Shown here piece after piece: positions 37,715 to 47,702 of a stretch of 64,000 bases of DNA. Source of the stretch: Anaerolineaceae bacterium (GTDB taxonomy: Bacteria; Chloroflexota; Anaerolineae; Anaerolineales; Anaerolineaceae); assembly GCA_002702705.1 (NCBI GenBank), contig PABH01000053.1:204081-268080 (forward strand). Reading direction: 5' to 3'. A program made the position numbers and the translations under genes. Every line of letters starts with the position of its first letter. The stretch's first letter is position 1. The notes below the pieces were generated by a model that searched no databases, was not told the origin of the DNA, and saw only the letters and a program-made list of their open reading frames with translations.

Positions 37715-37909
37715 CTAGCTGCGTTTTTCTTTATCAACTTGCACTACTTCACGGCCTTGATATTGACCGCAGCTTGGACAAACAGTATGCGGAAGACGCA
37801 TCTCACCACAATTGTTACATTGCACAAGATTTGCAGTTTTGATGCTGTCATGTGCTCGTCGTCGATCTCGTCGGCCTTTTGAAATTTTACGTTTTGGAAG
37901 CGGACCCAT
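37715..37909 (-). CDS. rpmF: 50S ribosomal protein L32
   Basis: The 64-residue protein has the basic L32 N-terminus (PLPKRKISKGRRDRRRAHD) and four zinc-ligand cysteines in CNNC and CPSC. AGGAG lies eight bases before the ATG at 37909; the frame continues upstream but without L32-like sequence. It is the zinc-containing L32 version. The usual yceD/plsX neighbours are absent. Confidence 0.93.
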   Translation of the reverse strand: MGPLPKRKISKGRRDRRRAHDSIKTANLVQCNNCGEMRLPHTVCPSCGQYQGREVVQVDKEKRS

Positions 37910-38115
37910 TGTATTAACTCCTATCTGAATTTTCCCAGTTATTTTTTCTGTTAAAGCCGTCAAATTATAACGGGTGGTATGAACTGCTGTCAAGGAATCC
38001 GTTTTTATAACACACTGTTATTCGCAAACAAGTATTGTAAGAAGATGTAGTGGGCAAAAATCAACATTCCTAAGATCATTATAATCCTCCCCTACTCATA
38101 TTTTTTGTAAGGGAG

Positions 38116-38121
38116 TATAAT
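38116..38121 (+). promoter_or_regulatory. Candidate -10 element for secDF
   Basis: A perfect TATAAT lies 58 bases before the secD start. The matching -35 is poor (TACTCA at 38093-38098, 17-base spacing). Confidence 0.3.
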
Positions 38122-38178
38122 TTTTCAGTTGTGCCAGCGGAAAGCTGGATTATGACAGGATTGGAGGCCAAATACACA

Positions 38179-39582
38179 ATGAATCGACGCTATGTCAACC
38201 TGATCATCATCCTGGTGCTATTAGCAACAGTGATTTGGATTGATCTTCCCTCAACTACCAAAGTTCCCTTCACTGAAAAATCAATTGCTACAGTTCTAGG
38301 TCTTGATCTTCAAGGTGGTATGCAGGTTATTCTCAAAGCCGACATGCCCGAGGGACAAGAAGTCCCAGCAGATGCTTTACAAGTCGCCCGCCAAATTTTG
38401 GAAAACCGGTCTAATGGTTTAGGTGTTAGCGAAGTCGTGTTTCAAGTTGCCGGAAGTAACCGTATCGTTGGTGAATTTCCTGGTGCTTCAAATGCTGAAT
38501 CTGTCGTTGAAACCATCAAAAAAGCTGGTGTTTTAGAATTTGTTGACCTCGGTGACAACGAATTCCGATTGGTCAGTGGTGATGAAATTTTAACTGACTT
38601 CAAATTAGATGACGCTAACAAAGTAACGGGTGTTCCCTCACTAGCAGATTTCCCTGCTGCAACTGGCAATGACGCTTTAGGAACAGATCAAAACCCAGCA
38701 CCACAACCAGTTTTCCATACAATTATGACTGGTAGCGATCTGGTTTCAGTTGCTGTCGATGCTTCCGTGCCAGGCACCTATGGAGTCAACTTTGAATTAA
38801 CCAAAGAAGGTGCGGAAATTTTCAAGAATTACACAACAGCGAATGTTGGAAAATTTCTTGCGATTGTACTGGACAATAAGATAGTCTCTGCACCAACCAT
38901 ATCCACCCCTATTACTGATGGGGCTGGAAGCATTTCTGGAAACTTCACAGTTGATGAGGCGAATGAACTGGCCATTCAGCTCCGTTATGGCTCTTTGCCC
39001 ATTCCACTAGAAGTCGAACAGATCCGCGTCATTGGACCTACTTTGGGGCAAGATTCTTTAGATAAGTCTATGGTGGCTGGTTTAATCGGTTTTGCATTGG
39101 TTGCTTTATTTATGGCAATCTTCTACAAAATACCTGGTATTATGGCTGATCTATCAATCATTATCTACGCATTGATCACATTGGCAATTTTCCGATTAAT
39201 TCCCGTAACGTTAACTTTGCCTGGTATAGCTGGTTTCTTATTAAGTACTGGTTCAGCATTGGATGCAAATATTCTGATTTTTGAAAGATTAAAAGAAGAA
39301 TTACGTAATGGAAGAACCTTGGGTCAAGCGATTGACCTTGGTTGGAAACGTGCCTGGCCGTCTATTCGGGATTCAAACTTCGCCACGATTATTACCAGTG
39401 CCATTCTGTTTTGGTTTGGTTCAACCTTTGGCGCAAGTTTTGTAAAAGGCTTCGCAATAACATTAGCTTTGGGTGTTGCTGTCAGTTTGTTCACAGCTAT
39501 TTTTGTGACCCGCACATTCCTGGGCGTTGCCCTGGATTTGATTAAACATCCCGAAAACCACCTAAAATGGTTTGGAATATAG
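38179..39582 (+). CDS. secD: Preprotein translocase subunit SecD
   Basis: The 467-residue membrane protein helps SecYEG export by using the proton or sodium gradient. It has one N-terminal helix, the GLDLQGGMQV motif, a periplasm-side domain, and five C-terminal helices with ALDANILIFERLKEE and the FATIITS segment. I start at ATG 38179 (GGAGG 11 bases upstream), because the first residues MNRRYVNLI lead straight into the first helix. secF follows after 13 bases. Confidence 0.95.
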   Translation: MNRRYVNLIIILVLLATVIWIDLPSTTKVPFTEKSIATVLGLDLQGGMQVILKADMPEGQEVPADALQVARQILENRSNGLGVSEVVFQVAGSNRIVGEFPGASNAESVVETIKKAGVLEFVDLGDNEFRLVSGDEILTDFKLDDANKVTGVPSLADFPAATGNDALGTDQNPAPQPVFHTIMTGSDLVSVAVDASVPGTYGVNFELTKEGAEIFKNYTTANVGKFLAIVLDNKIVSAPTISTPITDGAGSISGNFTVDEANELAIQLRYGSLPIPLEVEQIRVIGPTLGQDSLDKSMVAGLIGFALVALFMAIFYKIPGIMADLSIIIYALITLAIFRLIPVTLTLPGIAGFLLSTGSALDANILIFERLKEELRNGRTLGQAIDLGWKRAWPSIRDSNFATIITSAILFWFGSTFGASFVKGFAITLALGVAVSLFTAIFVTRTFLGVALDLIKHPENHLKWFGI

Positions 39583-39595
39583 AAAGGAGAAGTAT

Positions 39596-40534
39596 ATGTT
39601 GAATCTATTAGGAAAACGATACGTATTCTTCGCCGGTTCTTTGATCTTTATTTTGATAGGAATGATCATTCTTGCAACCAACGGGCTTCCCTTAGCGGTA
39701 GATTTCAAAGGTGGTTCGTTGTTGGAATTATCGTTTTCAACAACCGAATTACCGACGACAGAACAAATTAAATCAATTTACGATAAATACGAATTTAACG
39801 AAGTTACCGTACAAACCGCTTTAAATACGGATGGTGAAAGAACAATTCTTGTTATTCGCTCTCCGTTTATGAACGATACCCAAAAGACGGATATCATCAA
39901 CGAAATTCAAACCCTAACAGCATCCGAAGCCACAATCAATCGATTTGATAGTGTAGGCCCAACTATCGCCGCACAGGTTGCCCGACGCGCTGCAATCGCT
40001 GTAGGTCTGGCCGCTTTGGCAGTTGTCATTTATATCACCTATGCTTTTCGAGGGATTGCCCACGCTTTCCGCTATGGAATTTGTGCGATTTTGGCAATGC
40101 TGCATGATGTGTTGATCGTCATCAGTTTGGCTGCTATTGGTGGCATTCTTTTTGGTTGGCAGGCTGATTCCATGTTTCTGACTGCCTTATTGACTGTGAT
40201 TGGGTTCTCAGTACAAGACAAGATTGTTGTGTTTGACAGAATTCGGGAAAATAGTGTTATTTTCCGCAAACTCGAATTTGAAAAATTAGTTAACCATTCA
40301 ATCGTCCAAACCTTACAACGTTCGATTAACACCCAGTTAATGACAGTTGAATTTATGTTGTTAGCACTTGCCTTATTTGGTGGTGTCACATTACGTGAAT
40401 TTGCGGTTCTCCTTCTGGTTGGTTTGTTCAGTGGTACCTATTCTTCCATTTTTGTTGCAGCCCCAATTTTAGTTGTCTGGGAAAATAAAGAATGGAAAAA
40501 TTGGTTTGGTAAAGGAAAACAATCTGTGGCATAA
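39596..40534 (+). CDS. secF: Preprotein translocase subunit SecF
   Basis: The 312-residue partner of SecD has the first helix, VDFKGGSLLELSF, and the C-terminal membrane domain with AMLHDVLIVI, TVIGFSVQDKIVVFDRIREN and SINTQLMT. AAAGGAGA ends five bases before the ATG at 39596; the longer frame would overlap secD. A strong terminator follows. Confidence 0.95.
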   Translation: MLNLLGKRYVFFAGSLIFILIGMIILATNGLPLAVDFKGGSLLELSFSTTELPTTEQIKSIYDKYEFNEVTVQTALNTDGERTILVIRSPFMNDTQKTDIINEIQTLTASEATINRFDSVGPTIAAQVARRAAIAVGLAALAVVIYITYAFRGIAHAFRYGICAILAMLHDVLIVISLAAIGGILFGWQADSMFLTALLTVIGFSVQDKIVVFDRIRENSVIFRKLEFEKLVNHSIVQTLQRSINTQLMTVEFMLLALALFGGVTLREFAVLLLVGLFSGTYSSIFVAAPILVVWENKEWKNWFGKGKQSVA

Positions 40535-40600
40535 AACCTGTCATGGATAAAAGGTTATACTCATCACCTTTTTTTCTTATCATTGACAATTGGTCAAACG

Positions 40601-40638
40601 AACGAGTTCTGCCATAATACAGCAGAACTCGTTTTTTT
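40601..40638 (+). terminator. Terminator of secDF
   Basis: A 12-bp stem (AACGAGTTCTGC with GCAGAACTCGTT), a 9-base loop, and a seven-base T-run. Confidence 0.85.
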
Positions 40639-40666
40639 ATATAACAAACCTATAGGAGTATATTCA

Positions 40667-41686
40667 ATGCGTAAAGAGGTTGTTTTAATTACCGGGGCAA
40701 ATGGTGAAATTGGACATGATTTAATAACGCATCTAACAGAAAAAGAAAATACAAATATCCTTGCTTTAGATGTGATGCCTCTGGATGAGGAATTACGCCC
40801 TAAATGTGAACGATTTATCCAGGGAGATATTTTGGACAATATGCTGCTTGGTAGACTTGTGGCAGAATATGAAATACGCGCCATCTACCACCTAGCTTCA
40901 ATATTAAGCACTAAAGCAGAATTTAATCCAGAAACAGCCCACAAAGTAAATGTTGAAGGAACCTTAAATTTGCTTCGTTTGGCAGTTGAACAAGCGGGCT
41001 GGCAAGGACGTCCGGTGAAATTTCTTTATCCAAGTTCCATTGCAGCTTATGGATTACCGTCGATAGAAGCGAAAGCAAAGGCTGGTAAGATCACTGAAGA
41101 AGAATGGTGTCGACCAATCACGATGTACGGATGTAATAAACTTTATTGTGAACACCTTGGTCGTTATTACACCACCAATTACAGACAATTAGCTGCAGAT
41201 CAATCTCCTTCAGGTATTGATTTCCGCAGCATTCGTTTCCCTGGATTAATTAGCGCAGTAACTACTCCAACCGGCGGAACAAGCGATTACGGGCCGGAAA
41301 TGATCCATCACGCCGCCGCAGGAAAACCATACAATTGTTTTGTCAGACCGGATACTAGATTACCTTTTATGGCAATGCCGGATGCAGTCAAAGCGCTTTT
41401 AGACCTTGAAAAAGCACCAAAAGAAAACCTCACAAAACTGGTGTACAACGTCACAAGTTTCAACCCGACTGCCCAGGAATTTTATGATATCGTGATGAAA
41501 GCCTTTCCAAAAGCTGTCATAAATTTTGTACCAGATGATGCCCGTCAAGGAATCGTTGATTCCTGGCCAGGCGATGTAGATGACAGCGCAGCTGCGCGTG
41601 ATTGGGGTTGGAAGCCTGATTATAATCAGGCACGAGCTTTTGAGGAATATTTATTACCTGCAGTAGCAGCAAGATATCAGTCTTAA
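40667..41686 (+). CDS. NAD-dependent epimerase/dehydrogenase, L-threonine 3-dehydrogenase-like
   Basis: The 339-residue short-chain dehydrogenase has the NAD loop TGANGEIGHDL (9-19) and active-site Tyr154/Lys158 in MYGCNKLYCEH, with serines in YPSSIAAYG. The DFRSIRFPG, SDYGPEMIHHAA and LPFMAMPDAVKALL segments match the epimerase-type L-threonine 3-dehydrogenases of animals and Thermoplasma, which oxidise threonine to aminoketobutyrate. A nucleotide-sugar epimerase is the alternative. No glycine C-acetyltransferase gene is adjacent. ATAGGAG precedes the ATG at 40667. Confidence 0.75.
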   Translation: MRKEVVLITGANGEIGHDLITHLTEKENTNILALDVMPLDEELRPKCERFIQGDILDNMLLGRLVAEYEIRAIYHLASILSTKAEFNPETAHKVNVEGTLNLLRLAVEQAGWQGRPVKFLYPSSIAAYGLPSIEAKAKAGKITEEEWCRPITMYGCNKLYCEHLGRYYTTNYRQLAADQSPSGIDFRSIRFPGLISAVTTPTGGTSDYGPEMIHHAAAGKPYNCFVRPDTRLPFMAMPDAVKALLDLEKAPKENLTKLVYNVTSFNPTAQEFYDIVMKAFPKAVINFVPDDARQGIVDSWPGDVDDSAAARDWGWKPDYNQARAFEEYLLPAVAARYQS

Positions 41687-41695
41687 ATAATCTCT

Positions 41696-41726
41696 GGAGT
41701 AAGTGGAAATCACTTACTCCTTTTTT
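41696..41726 (+). terminator. Terminator after the threonine dehydrogenase-like gene
   Basis: A 10-bp stem (GGAGTAAGTG with CACTTACTCC) with loop GAAAT and six T residues. Confidence 0.85.
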
Positions 41727-41796
41727 ATTTTTATAAAAATCTTATACTTCTAAATTATGATTACCTTATACACAACTATTAATAAGGGAGGTTGCT

Positions 41797-43677
41797 ATGG
41801 CAAAAAATAGCACATCTGAACAACTTCAATTTAAAGCTGAAACCAAACAGTTATTAAACATCTTGATCCATTCTCTTTATACTGAAAGAGAAATATTTTT
41901 ACGCGAAATCATATCCAATGCTTCGGATGCAATTGCAAGATTAAACTTTGAATTATTAACAAATAAAGAAGTCGTTGATGCTGGAACAGACCCAAAAATC
42001 ACAATCACGACTGATAAAGAAAATCATATCCTAACCATTTCTGATACCGGTATTGGTATGAACAAAGAAGAACTGGTGAGTAATTTAGGCACAATCGCTC
42101 ATTCCGGTGCAAAAGCCTTTTTAGAAGCCGCTGCGGCTTCTGGTGAAAATAATATTACCAATGTGATCGGTCAATTTGGAGTCGGTTTTTATTCGGCTTT
42201 CATGGTTGCAGATAAAATAGAAGTAAAGTCTCGATCGTATCGACCAGAAGATCAGGCGGTTGTGTGGACATCAGATGGTGGCGAAACATACGAAATCAGC
42301 CAAGGAAATAAGGAAAATCGAGGTACAGATATTGTTATTTACTTGAAAGAGGATGCCTACGAATTCGCTGAAGAATATCGTATCCGTCAAATAATAAAAC
42401 GTCATTCAGATTATATTCCTTTCCCTATCATGTTAAATGACGAAGAAGAACAACTTAATCGTCAAACTGCGATCTGGCGCCAACAACCCCACCAGGTAAA
42501 ACAAGAAGAATATGCTGACTTTTATAAACAATTCACCTATGATTTTAATGATCCGATTAGTCAATTACATTTATCAATTGACGCACCAATTCAGCTATAC
42601 GCATTACTTTTCCTTCCTAACTCCCCTGAACATGCAATTTATTCAGACCGAAAAGACTTTGGATTAAAACTATACGCACGTAAAGTCTTGATCCAAGAAT
42701 ATACCCGCGACCTTCTACCGGACTTTTTCCGCTTTATTCAAGGTGTCGTTGATTCAGAAGATATTCCATTAAATGTATCGCGTGAATCTTTCCAATCTAC
42801 AAAAGCCATCTCTCAAATAAAGAAAATTCTTACCTCAAAAGTAATTGATCATATCCAAAAATTGTCGGAAAACGAACCCGAAAAATTTAAAAAATTCTGG
42901 GAAACCTTTGGCTTTTTTATTAAAGAAGGCCTTGCAACAGATATGGAATATTTTGATCAGTTGGTTCCCTTGTTACGATTCAAAACCATTAATAATCCGG
43001 ATCAATGGAATTCACTCGAAAACTATACAGAAAAAATGGTAACGGATCAAAAGAAAATTTATTATATCGTTGGTGAGGATTACAAGACCCTTATAAATTC
43101 CCCACATTTGGAAGCCCTTAAAAAACGAAATATTGACGTTATTGTCTTCCATGAACCAGTAGATCCATTTATGATTATGCGGTTAACAAAATTTAAAGAT
43201 TTTGATTTTATAAATGTAACCAGCAAGGATCTGGATTTACCGGAAGATAGCAATAAAGAAAGTGAAAACAAGGAAGAAGAGGACAAGGCCCCGGAAAATA
43301 TTAATGAGGTCTTAACTTTTTTCAAAACAACACTCGGAGACCGAATAAAAGAAGTTCGAACAACAGACCAGCTTGTGGAATCACCGGCTCGATTAGTTGA
43401 TTCTGATGACAGCCCAAGTAAAGAATTACAAATGGCATACCAATATTTGCAAAAAGAAATGGAAGCACCTAAAAAGGTTTTGGAAATCAACCCGCGCCAT
43501 CCCATAATTAAGCAATTAAGTCACTTACAAGGCCTCAATCCTGTTCGAGAACTAGTAATTGAACAAATTTATGAAAATACATTGTTGGTTGAAGGGATGC
43601 ACGTAAATGCATCTGAAATGGTAAGCCGCATTAATAAGCTGTTGGTGGCGGCTATGAAAACAAACGGGGCAGAATGA
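41797..43677 (+). CDS. htpG: Molecular chaperone HtpG (Hsp90)
   Basis: The 626-residue Hsp90 has the ATPase domain (EIFLREIISNASDAIARL, DTGIGMNKEEL, GQFGVGFYSAFMVA), the middle domain (GVVDSEDIPLNVSRE) and a dimerisation domain. An acidic, lysine-rich linker (SNKESENKEEEDKAPEN) lies around residue 485. GGGAGG precedes the ATG. The stop overlaps the next gene by four bases (ATGA). Confidence 0.96.
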   Translation: MAKNSTSEQLQFKAETKQLLNILIHSLYTEREIFLREIISNASDAIARLNFELLTNKEVVDAGTDPKITITTDKENHILTISDTGIGMNKEELVSNLGTIAHSGAKAFLEAAAASGENNITNVIGQFGVGFYSAFMVADKIEVKSRSYRPEDQAVVWTSDGGETYEISQGNKENRGTDIVIYLKEDAYEFAEEYRIRQIIKRHSDYIPFPIMLNDEEEQLNRQTAIWRQQPHQVKQEEYADFYKQFTYDFNDPISQLHLSIDAPIQLYALLFLPNSPEHAIYSDRKDFGLKLYARKVLIQEYTRDLLPDFFRFIQGVVDSEDIPLNVSRESFQSTKAISQIKKILTSKVIDHIQKLSENEPEKFKKFWETFGFFIKEGLATDMEYFDQLVPLLRFKTINNPDQWNSLENYTEKMVTDQKKIYYIVGEDYKTLINSPHLEALKKRNIDVIVFHEPVDPFMIMRLTKFKDFDFINVTSKDLDLPEDSNKESENKEEEDKAPENINEVLTFFKTTLGDRIKEVRTTDQLVESPARLVDSDDSPSKELQMAYQYLQKEMEAPKKVLEINPRHPIIKQLSHLQGLNPVRELVIEQIYENTLLVEGMHVNASEMVSRINKLLVAAMKTNGAE

Positions 43678-44651
43678 CAAATTACAGAACCTTAATCACC
43701 CGCGATATTGGCGAAAAAGCAATCGCAAGTATTCAGAAAATTTCCGAGGTCGATGTTTGGTTGGAATCCACACCACCATCAGCAGAACAAATTAAACAAT
43801 CATTGAAAGATGTCGATGCACTAGTTTGTATGTTAACTGATCCGATCTCACGTGAAATTATTGAGAGCGCTCCAAAACTGAAAGTAATCAGTCAGATGGC
43901 CGTTGGAACCGATAACATTGATGTGGCGTTTGCAACCCAAAAGAAAATCCCCGTGGGACATACCCCGGATGTTTTATCGAACACAACAGCCGATTTTGCA
44001 TTTGCATTACTTTTAGCCGTTGCACGGCGAGTCGTGGAATCACATAATGCAGTCCATCAAGGAAATTGGCAGCCATGGGGGCCCTACGTTTGGTCAGGAC
44101 ATGATGTAACCGGGAGTACGATCGGCATCATCGGCATGGGAAGAATAGGCCAGGCTATGGCCAGACGCGCTGCAGGCTTTGATATGAAAATTCTATATCA
44201 CTCAAGAACTAGAAAACCGGAAATCGAAAACAAACTTGATGCAGAATTTTTATCGTTAGATGCTTTGTTGGAACGCTCAGACTTTATTTCATTGCACACT
44301 TTTTTATCTGAGGATACTCACCACCTGATTAACAAAAAAAGTTTTCAATTAATGAAAGAGAATGCCATCCTTATTAATACTGCCCGCGGAGCAGTAGTTG
44401 ATCAAAAAGCCTTAATTGATGCTCTACAAAGCGGAAAAATTGCTGGTGCAGGATTAGATGTCTCTGACCCGGAGCCCATCCATCCAACAGACCCGTTACT
44501 TAATTTACCAAATGTAGTCATCACACCACACATAGGCAGTGCAAGTATTCAAACAAGAAAACGCATGGCAATGATGATGGCAGAAAACGTGACAGCAGCA
44601 TTATCTGGCAAAGAAATTCCTTATTGTGCCAATCCGCAAGTTTATTCATGA
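43674..44651 (+). CDS. Glyoxylate/hydroxypyruvate reductase, D-2-hydroxyacid dehydrogenase family
   Basis: The 325-residue enzyme has the NAD(P) loop GMGRIGQAMARR (154-165) and the catalytic triad Arg238 (NTARGAVVD), Glu267 (DPEPIH) and His286 (TPHIGSAS). The sequence is closest to glycerate dehydrogenase/glyoxylate reductase (GyaR/GRHPR), which interconvert hydroxypyruvate and glycerate or glyoxylate and glycolate. It is translationally coupled to htpG by a four-base overlap, an odd pairing in functional terms. Confidence 0.88.
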   Translation: MTNYRTLITRDIGEKAIASIQKISEVDVWLESTPPSAEQIKQSLKDVDALVCMLTDPISREIIESAPKLKVISQMAVGTDNIDVAFATQKKIPVGHTPDVLSNTTADFAFALLLAVARRVVESHNAVHQGNWQPWGPYVWSGHDVTGSTIGIIGMGRIGQAMARRAAGFDMKILYHSRTRKPEIENKLDAEFLSLDALLERSDFISLHTFLSEDTHHLINKKSFQLMKENAILINTARGAVVDQKALIDALQSGKIAGAGLDVSDPEPIHPTDPLLNLPNVVITPHIGSASIQTRKRMAMMMAENVTAALSGKEIPYCANPQVYS

Positions 44652-44653
44652 TC

Positions 44654-44697
44654 AAAAAACCTGGAAGCCTGATCTAAGTTCAGCTTCCAGGTTTTTT
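44654..44697 (+). terminator. Terminator after the hydroxyacid dehydrogenase gene
   Basis: A 15-bp stem (44654-44668 with 44683-44697) around a 14-base loop, ending in six T residues. Confidence 0.85.
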
Positions 44698-45035
44698 CAA
44701 TAAAAGTAAGGATATTAATCATTACGATTAGGTACTTTTGTTTTGACAAAAAACCTTACAATAAATCATGACATGACATTCCTGTTTTAAGGTAAAATTA
44801 CTGTATTATTGTCTGCTCGAATTAAGGTATCGGATGTCTTATATATTGATCTATTGTGATGTGAAGAATATTCTGCACCAAAAGAATTCCTCCCAGGGTG
44901 AAATGTACCGGGAGGTATTTTATTAGATTCAAGATAAGATATTCCATTACAAAAATCTTGAAACCGGATTGTAACTTTGTCAGTTAACATAATACTTGGT
45001 TAGGAATATTTATAAATTTATTAGGAGGATCAAAC
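44698..45035. other. Intergenic region with one hairpin and no supported gene
   Basis: This 338-base gap contains a hairpin at 44889-44915 (CCTCCC and GGGAGG, extended by an inner GG/CC pair with one bulged A) followed by TATTTTATT on the plus strand. A TTGACA at about 44743 lacks a properly spaced -10. I see no riboswitch or RNA gene I can name. Confidence 0.4.
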
Positions 45036-47141
45036 GTGGAAAGTGTAGTCTTAGATGGCCTTCTTCGGCCAAAATCAATTGCTGTTATTGGTGCTTCAAC
45101 AGACCCATCAAAAATCGGGTACACGGTCGTAGATAATATTATTAAAAGTGGTTTTGAAGGACCAATTTACCCAATAAATCCCAGTGCTGATGAAATTTTA
45201 GGTTTAAAAGTTTACAGCTCAATTGGCGATTGCCCAGGTGAAGTTGATGCAGCAGTTATTACTGTCCCAGCTAAATTTGTTTTATCGGTAATTGAAGAAG
45301 CTGGAAAAAAAGGTGTGAAAGGTTTAATTATTATCACTTCTGGTTTTGGTGAAGTAGGTAATAAAGAATTAGAAGCTGAAGTTGTAGCCAAAGCCCATGA
45401 ATATGGAATGCGTATTTTGGGGCCCAATATTGTTGGCACACTCTCAAATGCCGAAAAATTAAATGCATCCTTTGCTCCGGTGCTGCCACTTCCTGGAAAA
45501 GGCGCTCTTGTTTCGCAAAGTGGAGCACTATTGATCGCTATGGATATGGCTACTTTCACACGTAAGGTTGGTTTCGAAAAACTAATCTCGATTGGCAATA
45601 TGTCAGATGTGGATTTTGCTGATCTAGTTGAGTGGCTTGACAACGACGATAACACATCTTGTATCTCTTTATATATTGAAGGGTTTAAAGATGGTAGAAA
45701 ATTCTTAAATGCCGCTAAAAAAGCTAAAAAACCAGTTATCGCATTAAAATCTGGTGTATCCGCTCATGGAGCTGCAGCTGCAGCATCTCATACCGGATCT
45801 CTCGCAGGCGCAGCCAAAGTATACGGTGCTGCTTTCCAACAAGCAGGTGTTGTACAAGCTACGGATCTAGGCAATTTATTTGATCTTTCTTTAGCTCTCT
45901 CCCTTCAACCTGCCATGAAAGGTGATAATTTAATGGTTGTCACAAATGGTGGTGGTGTTGGTGTCTTGTCTGCAGATGCTGCTGAAAAATACAATCTCCC
46001 ATTAAAATTTGCGCCAAAAGAATTACAAGAAGAACTAAAAAAACATATGCCCCCATTTGGTTCTGCAAAGACCCCTGCCGATTTAACCGGTATGGCCGGA
46101 TATGATTGGTACCATGATTCAATTAAAGCTGCATTTTCCCACGAGTGGGTAGATGGGTTAACTGTTTTATACTGTGAAACAGCAATGACGAACCCAATGG
46201 ATATCGCCAAGGGAATTAAGAAAGCGATAGATGAATCTGGTGTAACCGACAAACCGGTAACAGTTTCATTTGTTGGTGGTGAAAATTCAGAAAAAGCAAT
46301 GCAGTGGTTAGTTGAAAACCATATTCCTGCTTATGCTGGTCCGGATGTAGCCATCCACGCTATTTCTGCCTTGCGTGAATATGCTCGTATGAAAGAAATT
46401 GTGAACGAGCCCGAAGAAAAAATCGAAAACGTCGATCGCGCAAAAGCAATGGAAATTATTAAAGCCGCTCGCGAAGACGGACGGAATGCCTTAACCGAAA
46501 TCGAGGCGAAAGACGTTTTTCGTGCTTATGGTTTACCGGTTACCACGACAAAATTATCCAAAACCGAAGACCAGGCTGTTGAGTTAGCCAATGAAGTTGG
46601 TTATCCGATCGTTATGAAAATTGTTTCACCCGATATTCTCCATAAATCCGATGCAGGCGGTGTTAAAGTTAATATTAAGAACGATGAAGCTTGCCGCGAA
46701 GCATATCAAACCATTATGGCAAATGCTAAAGCTTATAAAGCAGATGCCAATATTCATGGTGTTGCAATTCAAGAAATGGCTCCATGGGGAACTGAAGTCA
46801 TCCTCGGTTCTGTCAACGATTCAACCTTTGGTCCAACCATGATGTTTGGCCTGGGCGGCATCTTCGTTGAAGTTCTTAAGGATGTAACATTCCGAGTCGC
46901 ACCTGTTTCGACCAAATCTGCAGCCCGGATGATCAGTGAAATTCGTGGTGCACCAATTTTAGCTGGTGTTCGTGGCGAAGCACCTCGTGATCAAGCCGTA
47001 TTAGCCGAAACCATCAGTCGATATGCAAATATGATTGTTGACTTAGCTGATGAAGTCAGCGAATCCGATGCGAATCCAGTGTTGGTTTATGAAGAAGGCA
47101 AAGGGCTGAAAGTAGTAGATGCCCGTATCATCTTAAAGTAA
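45036..47141 (+). CDS. ADP-forming acyl-CoA synthetase (acetate-CoA ligase family), fused alpha-beta
   Basis: The 701-residue protein joins a CoA-binding domain (SIAVIGASTDPSKIGYTV), a succinyl-CoA-ligase-like domain with phospho-His252 in ASHTGSLAG, and a C-terminal ATP-grasp domain (about 470-700; EIEAKDVFRAYGLP, VMKIVSPDILHKSDAGGV, MMFGLGGIFVEVLKD). Such enzymes turn acyl-CoA plus ADP and phosphate into acid plus ATP, a fermentative energy-conserving step. The acyl group could be acetyl or a branched or aryl acyl from amino-acid breakdown. AGGAGGA seven bases before GTG 45036 supports that start. Confidence 0.92.
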   Translation: MESVVLDGLLRPKSIAVIGASTDPSKIGYTVVDNIIKSGFEGPIYPINPSADEILGLKVYSSIGDCPGEVDAAVITVPAKFVLSVIEEAGKKGVKGLIIITSGFGEVGNKELEAEVVAKAHEYGMRILGPNIVGTLSNAEKLNASFAPVLPLPGKGALVSQSGALLIAMDMATFTRKVGFEKLISIGNMSDVDFADLVEWLDNDDNTSCISLYIEGFKDGRKFLNAAKKAKKPVIALKSGVSAHGAAAAASHTGSLAGAAKVYGAAFQQAGVVQATDLGNLFDLSLALSLQPAMKGDNLMVVTNGGGVGVLSADAAEKYNLPLKFAPKELQEELKKHMPPFGSAKTPADLTGMAGYDWYHDSIKAAFSHEWVDGLTVLYCETAMTNPMDIAKGIKKAIDESGVTDKPVTVSFVGGENSEKAMQWLVENHIPAYAGPDVAIHAISALREYARMKEIVNEPEEKIENVDRAKAMEIIKAAREDGRNALTEIEAKDVFRAYGLPVTTTKLSKTEDQAVELANEVGYPIVMKIVSPDILHKSDAGGVKVNIKNDEACREAYQTIMANAKAYKADANIHGVAIQEMAPWGTEVILGSVNDSTFGPTMMFGLGGIFVEVLKDVTFRVAPVSTKSAARMISEIRGAPILAGVRGEAPRDQAVLAETISRYANMIVDLADEVSESDANPVLVYEEGKGLKVVDARIILK

Positions 47142-47151
47142 ATTTTGATAT

Positions 47152-47187
47152 AAAAAACCGCAGCTTGGAACCAAGCTGCGGTTTTTT
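47152..47187 (+). terminator. Terminator after the acyl-CoA synthetase gene
   Basis: A 16-bp stem (47152-47167 with 47172-47187) with a four-base loop, ending in a T-run. The convergent gene stops at 47191, so it may act in both directions. Confidence 0.85.
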
Positions 47188-47190
47188 TCT

Positions 47191-47610
47191 TTAAACTTGT
47201 TTTTCTTTAAATTTTTTCCAAGCACCATGCCAGGGCTCACCAATTCTATTTTTGGGGCCAATTTTCACAGAAGGGAATTTTTGAGCTACTTTTGCTGAAA
47301 TCATAGCAATCATAACCCAATCTTCTTTTAATAGGGCTTCTTTCATATCCTTTCCATAATACATGGACCATTCCCATTCCATCCGAAATCGATCTGCTTT
47401 TACCCAATAACCCCGTTTTTCCCAGGCATTTACCGAAACATCAACTGTTTCATATATCTGAAACAACGCAGAAGTGATAAACGCAGCTAGATCCCTCGTT
47501 GTTTCATTTGGCTCAGTTTGACTCATTAATTCACGAATTGCTTTAACAATCTCTCTCGATAATCGTGAACGTTCTTTTCCACTTCCATCCGGGTTAATTA
47601 CACGAGACAA
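47191..47610 (-). CDS. Conserved hypothetical protein, 139 residues
   Basis: I do not recognise the family. The protein is soluble, helix-rich and basic at the C-terminus. A tryptophan-rich stretch (AWEKRGYWVKADRFRMEWEW) lies at about 63-82, and IGPKNRIGEPWHGAWKK is near the end. The best start is TTG 47610, five bases after GGAGG; a TTG at 47622 would overlap that SD. It is a single gene convergent to the acyl-CoA synthetase gene. Confidence 0.6.
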   Translation of the reverse strand: MSRVINPDGSGKERSRLSREIVKAIRELMSQTEPNETTRDLAAFITSALFQIYETVDVSVNAWEKRGYWVKADRFRMEWEWSMYYGKDMKEALLKEDWVMIAMISAKVAQKFPSVKIGPKNRIGEPWHGAWKKFKEKQV

Positions 47611-47662
47611 ATTTTCCTCCAAAAGTAATATTTATTAATCACCGTATCATTATATCTAATTA

Positions 47663-47691
47663 TTGACGCTCGCAAAGGTTGCGCTTATAAT
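47663..47691 (+). promoter_or_regulatory. Sigma-70-type promoter of tRNA-Leu
   Basis: TTGACG (47663-47668), a 17-base spacer, and TATAAT (47686-47691). The start would fall at about 47698, just before the tRNA. Confidence 0.75.
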
Positions 47692-47702
47692 TCTTGGGTT
47701 GT

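Noticed and set aside
44787..44990. Minus-strand 67-codon ORF in the gap before the acyl-CoA synthetase gene
   Set aside because: It has no SD, no recognisable motif and spans the 44889-44915 hairpin. I treat it as chance open frame.
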